From the NCBI GenBank assembly GCA_000161975.1, contig GG688422.1:62001-126000 (forward strand): a DNA stretch of 64,000 nt, given 5' to 3'. Source of the DNA: Eubacterium saphenum ATCC 49989 (GTDB lineage Bacteria; Bacillota; Clostridia; Peptostreptococcales; Anaerovoracaceae). A program made the translations under genes and the position numbers. The notes under the pieces are model-generated. The model made no database searches. It saw only the letters and a list, made by a program, of their open reading frames with translations, and was not told where the DNA came from. This document shows, one piece after another, positions 48,571-58,434 of the stretch (positions are counted from its first letter, which is position 1; the number at the start of each line of letters is the position of its first letter).

Positions 48571-49896
48571 ATGGGCAATGCGGTAGATAAAATAAAAAGC
48601 CTTGGACGGTTTGGCAGTAAGCTGGGTCTTGACAGGATGAACAGACTGATGGCAGAGCTCGGAGTTTCGTGTGCCGATTTTAAGATAATTCATGTGGCAG
48701 GTACAAACGGTAAGGGTTCTGTATGTACTATGCTCGATAAAATTTTAAGAGCACATGGCATTAAAACAGGCATGTATACATCGCCTTATCTTTCAAATTA
48801 CCGTGACAGTATAGCAGTGGACGGTAGGAGTATAAGCTGTGAAGACTTGGACAGGGTAGGCGAAACGGTGCTCGAAGCTGCGGATAAACTTCCAAAAGAG
48901 GATGGAGAGCTTGCGGTTACGGAATTCGAAGTTATTACGGGGCTCGCTCTATACTATTTTAAAGAGGTAGGGGCAGAATATGTGATCTTGGAAACAGGTC
49001 TTGGGGGAGCATTGGATTCCACAAACATAGCACCTGCAAAAGTGGCTGTAATAACATCTATAAGCTATGATCACATGGATGTACTGGGCGATTCATTGGC
49101 AGAAATTGCAAAAAACAAGGCGGGAATAATAAAAGAAGGTGCAACTGCAGTTGTAAATGTGGATGAAGAAGAGGCATTGAGCGTAATAAAAAATGAGGTC
49201 TGTAAAAAACATGCTAATATAGTAAGGGCAGATGAAGCGGTAAAAATTAATTCAGTGGATTACAATAAGAAGTTCAGCTTAGTCGACATGAGTACAGCTT
49301 CGCAAAACTATGGAAGGATTAAGTTTTCACTGCTTGGAAAGCATCAGCTGAGTAACCTTAAGACGGTAATTGCGACAGTCGGTGAACTGAAATCTGCATT
49401 TGGATTTTGTGAAAGGCATGAAATCACTGTAGAGGCTCTCGGAGATGTGCACTTCAGCGGACGTTTTGAAGTATTTGAAGGTGATGCAGGCTGCGCCGAT
49501 ATAGTTTTAGACGGAGCGCACAATGTGGCGGGGATAGAGGCTCTAGAGCAAAATGTAAAACTTTACTACCCTAATGCAAAAATTCTTGCCGTTACATCCA
49601 TGCTCGGAGATAAACAGGTTGATGAGATATTACACAGATTATGCAAGTTTTCAAATGATGTTATATTTACAGAGATAAATAATGAAAGAAGGATATCAGC
49701 ACATGAAATGCTTGAAATTGCGAAGCAAAGCGAGGGTAATACGGGGAATTACCAAGAAATCCCTGATACAGGCAAGGCTTTTACTCAAGCATATGACAGC
49801 AGAAGAAACTACGATCTGATACTTTTTACAGGATCACTATATATGATGGGAGATATAAGGAGGAGGCTCCATGATGAAGGCGGCATTAATATATAA
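48571..49896 (+). CDS. folC: Folylpolyglutamate synthase / dihydrofolate synthase
   Basis: A 441-aa Mur-ligase-like enzyme. ATG 48571 is chosen over GTG 48565; AGGGAT lies 9 nt upstream. Motifs: ATP loop HVAGTNGKGSVCTMLDKIL (about 38-56), TSPYLSNYRDSIAVDG (about 70), ETGLGGALDSTNI (about 145), SYDHMDVLGDSLAEIAKNKA (about 168-187) and LDGAHNVAGIEAL (about 313). It adds glutamates to folates. The lipid kinase start overlaps its end by 26 nt. Confidence 0.93.
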   Translation: MGNAVDKIKSLGRFGSKLGLDRMNRLMAELGVSCADFKIIHVAGTNGKGSVCTMLDKILRAHGIKTGMYTSPYLSNYRDSIAVDGRSISCEDLDRVGETVLEAADKLPKEDGELAVTEFEVITGLALYYFKEVGAEYVILETGLGGALDSTNIAPAKVAVITSISYDHMDVLGDSLAEIAKNKAGIIKEGATAVVNVDEEEALSVIKNEVCKKHANIVRADEAVKINSVDYNKKFSLVDMSTASQNYGRIKFSLLGKHQLSNLKTVIATVGELKSAFGFCERHEITVEALGDVHFSGRFEVFEGDAGCADIVLDGAHNVAGIEALEQNVKLYYPNAKILAVTSMLGDKQVDEILHRLCKFSNDVIFTEINNERRISAHEMLEIAKQSEGNTGNYQEIPDTGKAFTQAYDSRRNYDLILFTGSLYMMGDIRRRLHDEGGINI

Positions 49897-50761
49897 TGAA
49901 AAATCCGGAAAAGGTGCAATTATAAGCCATTTGTCCGCACTTAAAAATAAATGTAAGGCGAAGGGAGTGGAGCTAGAGCTATATAAAGCAGGTGATGAAT
50001 CTTATGACTTTTTAAAAAATGAAGATTTGGAACGCTATAAATTCATAGCTGTAGCCGGCGGTGACGGTTCCATAAACATAACCGTGAATCTTCTTAAAAA
50101 ATTTGACAAATCGGTACCGATTGCGCTTCTTCCTTCAGGTACGGCAAACGATTTTGCATATGCACTCGGAATACCCGCAAACTATGACAGGGCAATGGAT
50201 ATAGCGCTTAAAGAAAGAAGGTGGAAGATAGATCTTCCGAGCGTAAACGGAAAATACTTCATAAACGTAGCAGCTATTGGAAATCTTATAGATTTAAGCC
50301 AAAAGACTCCACCACATCTTAAACAACGTTTTGGGATGCTCGCATACTATATGCAAGGGCTCAAAGAGCTTAAGAATATAAAGAGTTCAAGAGTGACCAT
50401 AGAGACGAAAGATAGAACATATGAGGAAGAAATAGTGTTTCTTGTAGTTTTAAATGGCAGAGGTGCCGGGGGATTCAGGGACTTAGTGAGGGACGCAAAG
50501 CTCGATGACGGGAAGCTTGATGTGCTCGCATTTAAGAAGATGAACCTTGCAGAGCTTTCTTTGCTTTTTTCCGCCCTAAAGTTTAAAAGAGACATAAAAT
50601 CCGATAAGATAATACATTTTCAAGGTAGTGAATTTACAATAAAATCAAGTGAACCTTTAGGTACGGACATAGACGGAGAGAAGGGAGAAGATTTCCCTTT
50701 GGTATTTAAAACTGGCTATGAAAGCGTGGAGTTCATAGTGTCTGACAGATTCTCGGGATGA
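49871..50761 (+). CDS. Diacylglycerol/lipid kinase (DagK/YegS family)
   Basis: A 296-aa lipid kinase. ATP-binding segment YNEKSGKGAIISHL (about 7-20), the glycine loop AVAGGDGSINITVNLL (about 61-76), PSGTANDFAYALGIP (about 90-104), VNVAAIGNLIDLSQK and the C-terminal DGKLDVLAFK and TDIDGEKGEDFPL, with conserved GGDGS and TAND. Members phosphorylate diacylglycerol or related lipids, or make sphingolipid-like products; exact substrate is unsettled. It begins the phospholipid-linked part of the window. Confidence 0.9.
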   Translation: MMKAALIYNEKSGKGAIISHLSALKNKCKAKGVELELYKAGDESYDFLKNEDLERYKFIAVAGGDGSINITVNLLKKFDKSVPIALLPSGTANDFAYALGIPANYDRAMDIALKERRWKIDLPSVNGKYFINVAAIGNLIDLSQKTPPHLKQRFGMLAYYMQGLKELKNIKSSRVTIETKDRTYEEEIVFLVVLNGRGAGGFRDLVRDAKLDDGKLDVLAFKKMNLAELSLLFSALKFKRDIKSDKIIHFQGSEFTIKSSEPLGTDIDGEKGEDFPLVFKTGYESVEFIVSDRFSG

Positions 50762-50833
50762 GCCCGGGTAGCCGCAACGCTACATATGTTTGATTATCTT
50801 GGAGCCTTAGATGATGTGGCGCTGTATAAAGTT

Positions 50834-50862
50834 TTGCGTAGCCTTTAATAAAATAGTATAAT
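50834..50862 (+). promoter_or_regulatory. Promoter for plsX operon
   Basis: TTGCGT (50834-50839), a 17-nt spacer, TATAAT (50857-50862), 33 bp before plsX. Likely drives plsX-rnc-smc-ftsY and further genes. Confidence 0.7.
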
Positions 50863-50895
50863 AAACGGGTTATGGAGTGTATCGGTAGGTGAAGT

Positions 50896-51906
50896 ATGAG
50901 AGTGATCTTAGATGGAATGGGTGGAGATAATGCACCTTCAGCCATAGTGGAGGGTGCCGTCATGGCCGCCTCTAAATGTGATAAAGAGATAGTGATAGTG
51001 GGAGATGAAGCTGAGATTTCATCAAGCCTTAAAAAACATGGATATAAGGGAGATAGGATTTCTATTATAAATGCCGGCGAAGTAATAGAAAATGAAGAAA
51101 GCCCGGTACAGGCGGTTAGGAAGAAGAAGGATTCATCACTTGTAAAAGGGATAAGCGAGCTGCTTGATAATCCTGAGGACATATTCATATCTGCGGGCAG
51201 TACGGGAGCTCTTTTTGTTGGAGCGAGGCTGATACTTGGAAGAATCAGAGGAATAGACAGACCTGCCTTAGCCAGCGTATACCCCATACTCGAAAAGAAA
51301 AAGCATGCACTTATAGTGGATGCCGGAGCGAGTACGGATTGCAGGCCGAAGAATTTATTAGAGTATGCGGTGATGGGCAGCATATATGTTAAAAATGTAA
51401 TGGGTATTGATAATCCGAGAGTAGGGCTGGTAAACGTAGGTACGGAAGAAGCCAAGGGCAGCATCCTTACGAAGTCTGCCTATGATCTTCTTCAAGATGC
51501 TGATCTTAATTTTGTGGGAAATGTAGAAGCTCGTGACGTTCCGAAGGGGGCTTGTGATGTAATAGTATGCGACGGCTTCGTTGGAAATGTCATACTAAAG
51601 CTTACTGAAGGTCTTGGCTGGACTATATTAAAGCTTCTCAAGAATCTTTTTTATTCCGGAGTTAAAAATAAATTTGCAGGGCTAATGCTTAAAGGCGACC
51701 TTAAAAATATGAAGGATGAATTCGATTATTCAGAATACGGCGGAGCGCCCATAATAGGAGTGCGGGGAGCAGTGCTTAAAATACACGGCTCATCCGGTAG
51801 CAGAGCTGTCATGAATACCATCATAAAGGGAATACCGTTTGGCGAAAAGCGGGTGGTTGAGAAAATAGAAAAAGATATACTTAAATTGGATGAAGGAACA
51901 TTATGA
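50896..51906 (+). CDS. plsX: Phosphate acyltransferase PlsX
   Basis: A 336-aa enzyme making acyl-phosphate from acyl-ACP, the first step of the PlsX/PlsY phospholipid route. Motifs: VILDGMGGDNAPSAIVEGAV (about 3-22), ISAGSTGALFVGARLILGRI (about 97-116), RPALASVYPILEKKKHALIV, DAGASTDCRPKNLLEYAVMG (about 139-158), GLVNVGTEEAKGSIL (about 176) and CDGFVGNVILKLTEGL (about 225). RBS AGGTGAAGT is weak; the start is the clear family start. plsY lies further downstream. Confidence 0.95.
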   Translation: MRVILDGMGGDNAPSAIVEGAVMAASKCDKEIVIVGDEAEISSSLKKHGYKGDRISIINAGEVIENEESPVQAVRKKKDSSLVKGISELLDNPEDIFISAGSTGALFVGARLILGRIRGIDRPALASVYPILEKKKHALIVDAGASTDCRPKNLLEYAVMGSIYVKNVMGIDNPRVGLVNVGTEEAKGSILTKSAYDLLQDADLNFVGNVEARDVPKGACDVIVCDGFVGNVILKLTEGLGWTILKLLKNLFYSGVKNKFAGLMLKGDLKNMKDEFDYSEYGGAPIIGVRGAVLKIHGSSGSRAVMNTIIKGIPFGEKRVVEKIEKDILKLDEGTL

Positions 51907-52661
51907 GCAATTTGGATGCTTTAGAAACTAAGATAAATTATAAATTTTCAGATAGAAATCTTCTTATTACTGCACTTACCCATGTTTCAATGCTGGGTAA
52001 GGTACATAATATGGATAGGAAGAGTACAAATCAGCGGCTCGAATACCTGGGAGATGCCATATTATATCTTGTTATAGGAGAGCTTTTATTTATTAAAAGA
52101 CCGGATTATGATGAAGGGAATCTTACAAAGGCAAGATCTAATATAGTAAATAATCACAGCTTGTCGGAAATGGCGAAGAAGCTGGATCTTGGAAGGCATA
52201 TCGAAATGGACAGTTCTACAGAAAAGCACATGGGAAGGCGAAATGAAGCGATACTCGCAGATACCTTCGAAGCTCTCATGGGAGCCATATTTTTGGATGC
52301 GGGATATGAAAAAACTCATGAGTTTATAAATAAGCTGTTTATTAAAAGAATTGAAGAAGCGGCAACGGGTGAGGCGAAGGCTGACTATAAAACACGGCTT
52401 CAGGAATGCGTACATGCCTGTGGAATTACTAACTACTATATAAAATATCACACAATATCCGAAAAAGGTGACCAGCATTGCAAAACTTTCCGCATCGGTG
52501 CGTATTTAAATAACACCAAGCTTTCCGAAGGTGTCGGCAAGAGCAAGAAGGAAGCTCAGCAGAATGCGGCGCGACTTTTTTTTGAAAATATGAAAAACGA
52601 TGATAAACGCATAGACAAGAAGCTTAAAAGCATTGCTAAGGAGGCGGCTCATGAGGCTTAA
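51903..52661 (+). CDS. rnc: Ribonuclease III
   Basis: A 252-aa double-strand RNA nuclease. Catalytic core: NQRLEYLGDAILYLVIGEL (about 42-60) with the ERLEFLGDA-type signature, DTFEALMGAIFLDAGYEKTH (about 120-139) with the second Glu/Asp. The dsRBD follows (ADYKTRLQECVHACGITNYY, GVGKSKKEAQQNAARLFFEN, about 158-223). It processes rRNA and mRNA. ATGA overlap with plsX. Confidence 0.96.
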   Translation: MSNLDALETKINYKFSDRNLLITALTHVSMLGKVHNMDRKSTNQRLEYLGDAILYLVIGELLFIKRPDYDEGNLTKARSNIVNNHSLSEMAKKLDLGRHIEMDSSTEKHMGRRNEAILADTFEALMGAIFLDAGYEKTHEFINKLFIKRIEEAATGEAKADYKTRLQECVHACGITNYYIKYHTISEKGDQHCKTFRIGAYLNNTKLSEGVGKSKKEAQQNAARLFFENMKNDDKRIDKKLKSIAKEAAHEA

Positions 52662-55600
52662 AAGTCTATCGATAAAGGGGTTTAAATCCTTTGCAGACCC
52701 TGTGAAAATAGATTTCGATGAAGGGATCACCTGTATAGTAGGGCCTAACGGCAGCGGAAAGAGTAACGTAAGTGATGCCTTAAGATGGGTATTCGGTGAG
52801 CAAAGTGCAAGGACGCTAAGGGGTTACAAGATGGAGGATGTGATCTTTGCAGGTACTGAAAAGCGAAGAAAACAAGGCCTTGCCGAGGTTACGGTTGTAA
52901 TAGATAATTCAGACAGGATGCTGGATATTGAATACAATGAAGTTGAAATAACGAGAAGATTGTTTAGATCCGGTGAGAGTGAACACAGGATAAACGGTAA
53001 TAAATGCAGGTTGATGGACGTTAGAGACCTCATCGTGGATACGGGCGTTGGAGTAGACGGTTATTCAATTATAGGTCAGGGCAAGGTGGAAGAGCTTGTA
53101 AGCAACAGAAACGACGGTAGGCGTTCTATGATAGAAGAAGCCATCGGAATAGTAGCATATCGCGAAAAAAAGGGAGAAACCCTAAGAAAGATAGAAAAGG
53201 CAAGTCAAAATCTTGAGAGGGTAAACGATATCTTGATAGATATAGAAGGAAGGATAGGGCCTCTTAAGATAGAATCCGAAAAGGCTGAGAAGTATAACGA
53301 GCTTTCAGGATTACGAAAAGACATAGATATGAATCTCATGTTGTATGAAATAAGAAAGAGCGAAGGAAGGCATCTTAAGGCGGAAGAAGATGAAGGGAAT
53401 ATAGAAAAAGAGTTAAATGAAAAGAGAGCCTGCATAGACGAACTGAAATCTTCACAGAAGAGCAGATACGAGGAGATGAACGAGCTTAAGGTTAGTCTTT
53501 CAGATACGAAGAACAGCATACTTGAAATAACTCAAAAGATTTCAGATATTCAGAAAATAAATGAAGTCGATGATAAGGAAAGGATAAATTTAATAAGCAG
53601 GAAAGAGGCGGTCATAGCTGACATCGAAAGGGTAAAAACGGATATAAACGAACTTAAGGATAAGGATGATAATTTGGCGGAGAGTATTTCCGCTTTAGGC
53701 GGCAAGCTCGCCTCTGCAAAGGAAGAGCTTTTAAAATTGGATGAAAAAATAAATAAAAACACCGATGAAAGCGGAGCCTGCGGTATAGAACAAAGGTTAA
53801 CCGAACTAAAAACGAGTAGGGAGGAGCTTTCAAAGAAGATATCCAGAAACGAAATAGACTCGGAAAAATATGCGGCGAAGATCAACTTTTTGACCGATAA
53901 AAAACAAAGTCTCGAAGAAGCTCTGGATAAGAATACGGCATACCTTGAGGAAGAAGAAAAAAGGCGTCAGGAGTCTCAAAGAAAAAGAAAAGAACTCGCT
54001 TCTACACTCGATGGGCTAAAAGTACTTGAAACTGAGCTCTTAGCAGGAAAGCAAACCCTAATTGAAGAATCTAAAGAGGCTGAAGAAGCTCTTGAAAAGG
54101 CTGTGGCGAAGGAGCAAAGCATAGGGGCAAGGATAGAAGCGATTGAGGAACTTGAAAAGAGGGCAAAGAAGGATAGCGCGTCGGAGGTTCTTTTCAATGC
54201 AGGAATCAAAGGATTAAAGGGAGAATTCAGAGATTATATAGGGGTGAAAGAGGATTATATTACGCCCATAGCGGCGGCGCTGAAACCATATGAAACGGCA
54301 ATAGTGTGTGACGACAGTGCCGATGCAATAGATGGAATAAAATGGCTATCTCAAAATAAGGCGGGAAGAGCCGCCTTCATAACGTCAAAACCTACGAGCG
54401 GTAGAAATTCCCATTCATTTCAGGGCGAAGACGGCTTTGAATGTACTGCAAAGTCCGTTGTAAACGTGGAAAAAAGCGGATATGACAATCTATTAAGACT
54501 CTTTGAAGGGGTTTATATTTTTTCGGATGTAAAGAGCGCAGTAAAGGCATCTTCAAAGCTTAAGGCAGGCGAAGTTATCGTTACGATGGACGGAACGACG
54601 GTATCTCCCGCAGGTGCGATGACAGGCGGCAGCCGAGATGAAATAGAAAAGGGAGCTATTGCAAGGAAGAATCAGATATCAAGGCTAAAGGCGGGACTTG
54701 CCGATGCTATCAAGGATAAAGGCAAGAGTCTTATGAATAAGGAGGCCATAGCCATAAAACTAAATGACTTGGAAGATGAAATTTTAAATGCAAAAAACAA
54801 CAAGGATGATGCGGACAGGGCTTTGAAGGCGCTCGATATGGATAGCGATTACAGGGCGAAGGAAGAAAAAAGGCGTAGGGAAGAAAGCGAGAACGCAAAA
54901 GGAGAACTTGCGACTATCATGTCCGATATCGAAAATACAAAAGGTATTATTGAAGATGCAAAAAAGAATATGGATAATGCGAATCAAGAGCTGGTAATGG
55001 TAGACGCAGAGCTTTCACAAATGAACGTATCCATGGAAGAAATCATGAAGATGCGAAGAGAAATGGAAGCTCTAAAGGAAGGGAAGAAAAACGAAATTGC
55101 ATCGCTTGAAACGGAGGTTAAGTCGCTTCATAGAGAAAGGGCTACCATGGCCATGGCAATAGGTAAGAGAGATGAAGAGATAGCCATCAAGAATGAAAAT
55201 TTAAAAACCATAGAGCAAAGGCTTTCAGAAGTTTCGTGTGATAAAAACGATGATGGTGAACTTGCAAAACTAAATGATGAAAAGGCGGAGCTTTACGAAA
55301 AGAGTGCCAAAATAAGCGAGCTTGAAGACGAACTTTCTAAGAAGAACAACGAGGTGCAGGCGGAGATAGAAAAAAACTACGCAAGCATCATGGATCTTGA
55401 GAAGAGCAAGGAACGACTTCTAAGCTCAAAACAAAGAAGTACAGCTCTGATACAAAGCATAAAAAACAGGATGTATTTAGACTATGATGTGCATTTTGCA
55501 ACCGTTAAGGAAAGGGAAGTGAAAGATGTAAATTACAAGGACGATAGGGCGAGGCTGGATGAATTAAACCGTAAAATAAAGCAGCTTGAGCCCGTAAACA

Positions 55601-56214
55601 TGATGGCTATCGATGAATACAAAAAAGAAGGCGAAAGGTATGAATTTCTGTCGAGCCAAAGAGACGATATCACAGCTTCAATAGACGATCTTAAAAAGGT
55701 GTTGAAGGATGTGGATAATAGGATAAGAGATAAATTCAGCGAAGGTTTTAAGGTGGTACAGGAAAATTTCAAAAAGCTTTTTTATGAGATGTTTGATGGA
55801 GGCAAGGCGGAGCTCATCCTGGCTGATGCAGATGATGTATTGGAATCGAATATAGATATTATTGCAGAGCCTCCGGGGAAAAGGTTTAAGAACATAGGAC
55901 TGCTATCGGGTGGTGAAAAAACACTTACGGCGCTCTGCCTGATGTTTTCCATATTGATGTTAAAACCGTCACCATTTTGTATTTTAGATGAGGTTGAGGC
56001 TGCGCTCGATGATGTGAATATAGAAAGGTTTGTGAGGCAGATAAAAACCTTCGATAATATTTTGTTTACGATAATAACGCATCAAAAAGCCACCATGGAA
56101 AAGGCGGACAGCTTATATGGCGTTACGATGCCTGAAAGAGGGATATCCAAGGTTTTATCCATAAGGCTTTCCGAGGCTTCTGAATATTTAGATAAGGAGA
56201 ATGATAATGGCTAA
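52651..56214 (+). CDS. smc: Chromosome partition protein SMC
   Basis: A 1187-aa SMC from ATG 52651 (AAGGAGG site), which overlaps rnc by 11 nt. N-terminal head with Walker A GPNGSGKSNVSDALRW (about 32-47). Long coiled coils (about 170-500 and 660-1020). Hinge (about 515-650: LFNAGIKGLKGEFRDYIGVK, ITPIAAALKPYETAIV, PAGAMTGGSRDE). C-terminal head with signature LLSGGEKTLTALCLMFSILM (about 1085) and Walker B SPFCILDEVEAALDDVNIER (about 1110). It condenses and segregates chromosomes. rnc-smc-ftsY order is typical. Confidence 0.97.
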   Translation: MRLKSLSIKGFKSFADPVKIDFDEGITCIVGPNGSGKSNVSDALRWVFGEQSARTLRGYKMEDVIFAGTEKRRKQGLAEVTVVIDNSDRMLDIEYNEVEITRRLFRSGESEHRINGNKCRLMDVRDLIVDTGVGVDGYSIIGQGKVEELVSNRNDGRRSMIEEAIGIVAYREKKGETLRKIEKASQNLERVNDILIDIEGRIGPLKIESEKAEKYNELSGLRKDIDMNLMLYEIRKSEGRHLKAEEDEGNIEKELNEKRACIDELKSSQKSRYEEMNELKVSLSDTKNSILEITQKISDIQKINEVDDKERINLISRKEAVIADIERVKTDINELKDKDDNLAESISALGGKLASAKEELLKLDEKINKNTDESGACGIEQRLTELKTSREELSKKISRNEIDSEKYAAKINFLTDKKQSLEEALDKNTAYLEEEEKRRQESQRKRKELASTLDGLKVLETELLAGKQTLIEESKEAEEALEKAVAKEQSIGARIEAIEELEKRAKKDSASEVLFNAGIKGLKGEFRDYIGVKEDYITPIAAALKPYETAIVCDDSADAIDGIKWLSQNKAGRAAFITSKPTSGRNSHSFQGEDGFECTAKSVVNVEKSGYDNLLRLFEGVYIFSDVKSAVKASSKLKAGEVIVTMDGTTVSPAGAMTGGSRDEIEKGAIARKNQISRLKAGLADAIKDKGKSLMNKEAIAIKLNDLEDEILNAKNNKDDADRALKALDMDSDYRAKEEKRRREESENAKGELATIMSDIENTKGIIEDAKKNMDNANQELVMVDAELSQMNVSMEEIMKMRREMEALKEGKKNEIASLETEVKSLHRERATMAMAIGKRDEEIAIKNENLKTIEQRLSEVSCDKNDDGELAKLNDEKAELYEKSAKISELEDELSKKNNEVQAEIEKNYASIMDLEKSKERLLSSKQRSTALIQSIKNRMYLDYDVHFATVKEREVKDVNYKDDRARLDELNRKIKQLEPVNMMAIDEYKKEGERYEFLSSQRDDITASIDDLKKVLKDVDNRIRDKFSEGFKVVQENFKKLFYEMFDGGKAELILADADDVLESNIDIIAEPPGKRFKNIGLLSGGEKTLTALCLMFSILMLKPSPFCILDEVEAALDDVNIERFVRQIKTFDNILFTIITHQKATMEKADSLYGVTMPERGISKVLSIRLSEASEYLDKENDNG

Positions 56215-57082
56215 GAGAGGATTTTTTTCAGGATTATCTGAAAGGCTTGGAGATATTATTTCATCGAAACCCGCCGTCGATGATGATATGCTTGAAGAGC
56301 TTACAGATGAGTTAATAATGGCGGATATCGGAGTGGATACTGCGGAAAGGATAATTGAACTTCTTAAAAGTTCCATTAAAGATGAAGGGCTGACAACGCC
56401 TGAAGAGGTTAAATATAAGCTTTCCAAGACGATAGAAAAGATAGTGGACGTTGAAGGAACCATGGATCTCAGCGGGAAGTCCGTGATACTAGTCATAGGT
56501 GTAAACGGAAGTGGTAAGACTACAGGCATAGCGAAGATGGCAAATGTATTCAAGCAGCATGATAAGAAGGTGCTTCTTGCAGCGGGAGATACATTCAGAG
56601 CGGCAGCCGCCAAGCAACTTTCGCATTGGGCAGATGCGGTAGGGGTATCGGTGGTAAAGCATGATGAGGGAGCGGATCCTTCGGCGGTCGTATTTGATGC
56701 GATATCGGCTTCTAAGGCAAGAAACGTAGATACACTTATAGTGGATACTGCCGGCAGGCTTCAGAACAAGAAAAATCTCATGGATGAACTTAGCAAGATG
56801 AAACGAGTGGTGCAGCGGGAATATCCCGAGGCGAAGTTATATACGATGTTGGTGCTTGATGCAAACACGGGTAAGAATGCCCTTTCACAGGTTGAAAAGT
56901 TTAGTGAGGTCAGCGCTATAGATGGTATAATGCTTACTAAGATGGATGGCACCGCTAAGGGCGGAATAGTCGTGACCATAGCGGATGTCTATAAGATTCC
57001 CGTAATATATATGGGTATAGGCGAAAAGAAAGAAGATATATGTGAGTTTGATGCCAGAGAATTTTCTCGTGAAATACTCTAG
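56207..57082 (+). CDS. ftsY: Signal recognition particle receptor FtsY
   Basis: A 291-aa SRP receptor from ATG 56207 (AAGGAG site). N domain from about 8 to 90 (GFFSGLSERLGDIISSKPAV, LEELTDELIMADIGVDTAER). The G domain includes GVNGSGKTTGIAKMA (about 98-112), GDTFRAAAAKQLSHWAD (about 126), DTAGRLQNKKNLMDEL (about 177), TKMDGTAKGGIVVTI (about 245) and GIGEKKEDICEFD. It is short, with no acidic A domain. It targets membrane proteins with Ffh. Confidence 0.95.
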   Translation: MAKRGFFSGLSERLGDIISSKPAVDDDMLEELTDELIMADIGVDTAERIIELLKSSIKDEGLTTPEEVKYKLSKTIEKIVDVEGTMDLSGKSVILVIGVNGSGKTTGIAKMANVFKQHDKKVLLAAGDTFRAAAAKQLSHWADAVGVSVVKHDEGADPSAVVFDAISASKARNVDTLIVDTAGRLQNKKNLMDELSKMKRVVQREYPEAKLYTMLVLDANTGKNALSQVEKFSEVSAIDGIMLTKMDGTAKGGIVVTIADVYKIPVIYMGIGEKKEDICEFDAREFSREIL

Positions 57083-57111
57083 CATGGTTGATTTTGTGTC
57101 TTGGAGTGATG

Positions 57112-58434
57112 ATGAATAGGGTAACAGCAGCTATAATAGGAAGTCCGAATACGGGTAAATCCACATTTTTCAATAAACTCATAGGCAAGAAACTCTCCAT
57201 AGTGCATGATGAGAGGGGCGTTACCAGAGATAGGATATACGGATATACGCAGTGGCGTAACCATGAGATACTTTTAATAGACACAGGCGGTATAGAGACC
57301 GATTCAAAAGACGAAATGATGACCAATATCAGGCAGCAGGCAGATGTTGCTATCGAACTCGCAGATGTAATCATATTTTTAGTCGACGGAAAGGCTGGGC
57401 TTACATCGGGCGATAGAGAGATAGCCATGCTCTTGAAAAAGACACGAAAAAAGATATTGCTTGTAGTAAATAAAATTGATAATGCGGGGATTGAAAGCGC
57501 CGTGTTCGACTTTTATGAGCTTGGGTTTAATGATGTACAGGGGGTATCAGCCGCAAATATGCTGGGGCTTGGAGACGTCCTTGATTTTATAGTTGACAAT
57601 GCACCTAAGGCGCAAACGACTTTGGATGAGGACATTTTAAGCGTAGCTGTAATCGGAAGACCGAATGCCGGTAAATCTTCCCTTCTTAATTATTTAGCAT
57701 CGGAAAACAGGGCGATAGTTTCAGAAATGCAGGGAACGACAAGAGATTCCATAGATGAGGTGGTTACCTACAAGGGTGACAGATACAATATAATAGATAC
57801 GGCAGGCATAAGGCGAAAGAGTAAAATAGGAGATGCAGTAGAAAAGTTCAGTGTTATAAGAGCAATATCAGCGATAGAAAGATGCGATGTGTGCGTTCTG
57901 ATGATAGATGCAAACATCGGTGTCAGCGAGCAAGATCAGCGGATAGCGGGGCTTGCGAAGGAAGCGGGAAAGGGTATAATAGTTGCTGTAAATAAATGGG
58001 ATTCCATAGAAAAGGCAACTTCCACGATGAAAACTTATGAAAGAGAACTTGCCGAAAACCTTAAGTTCATATCGTATGCACCCGTAGTATTCATATCGGC
58101 TACGGAGGGAATACGGATAGATAACCTCATGTCGCTTGTAAAACGAGTGGCTGCAAGTCAGAAAAAGCGTATAAAGACAAGCATCTTAAACAGTATGCTT
58201 GCGGATGCCATGTATAACAAAGAGCCTCCTTCAACCAAGGGGAAGAAGCTTAAGATATACTATGTTTCGCAGGTCGGTACGGAGCCTCCGCTGTTTGCGT
58301 TCAGCATAAATGATAAGGATTTAATGAAGTTATCATATTCAAGATATCTTGAAAACAGGATAAGAGATACATTTGAATTTATAGGAAGTCCCATAAAATT
58401 CGTTTTTAGGGATAAGGAAGAAGGTGAAAAGTGA
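57112..58434 (+). CDS. der: Ribosome assembly GTPase Der (EngA)
   Basis: A 440-aa double GTPase. ATG 57112 is chosen since GGAG lies 5 nt upstream; upstream alternatives lack sites. G domain 1: AIIGSPNTGKSTFFNKLIG (about 7-25), LIDTGGIE, NKIDNAG. G domain 2: AVIGRPNAGKSSLLNYLAS (about 178-196), DTAGIRRKSKIGD, NKWDSIEKA. The C-terminal KH-like domain is about 350-440. It matures 50S subunits. Next gene starts in its stop codon region. Confidence 0.95.
   Translation: MNRVTAAIIGSPNTGKSTFFNKLIGKKLSIVHDERGVTRDRIYGYTQWRNHEILLIDTGGIETDSKDEMMTNIRQQADVAIELADVIIFLVDGKAGLTSGDREIAMLLKKTRKKILLVVNKIDNAGIESAVFDFYELGFNDVQGVSAANMLGLGDVLDFIVDNAPKAQTTLDEDILSVAVIGRPNAGKSSLLNYLASENRAIVSEMQGTTRDSIDEVVTYKGDRYNIIDTAGIRRKSKIGDAVEKFSVIRAISAIERCDVCVLMIDANIGVSEQDQRIAGLAKEAGKGIIVAVNKWDSIEKATSTMKTYERELAENLKFISYAPVVFISATEGIRIDNLMSLVKRVAASQKKRIKTSILNSMLADAMYNKEPPSTKGKKLKIYYVSQVGTEPPLFAFSINDKDLMKLSYSRYLENRIRDTFEFIGSPIKFVFRDKEEGEK

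Noticed and set aside
53550..53885. Long leftward frames inside smc and other host genes
   Set aside because: Composition (Ser/Leu/Phe-rich) is what antisense of Glu/Lys-rich coiled coils gives; no ribosome binding sites.
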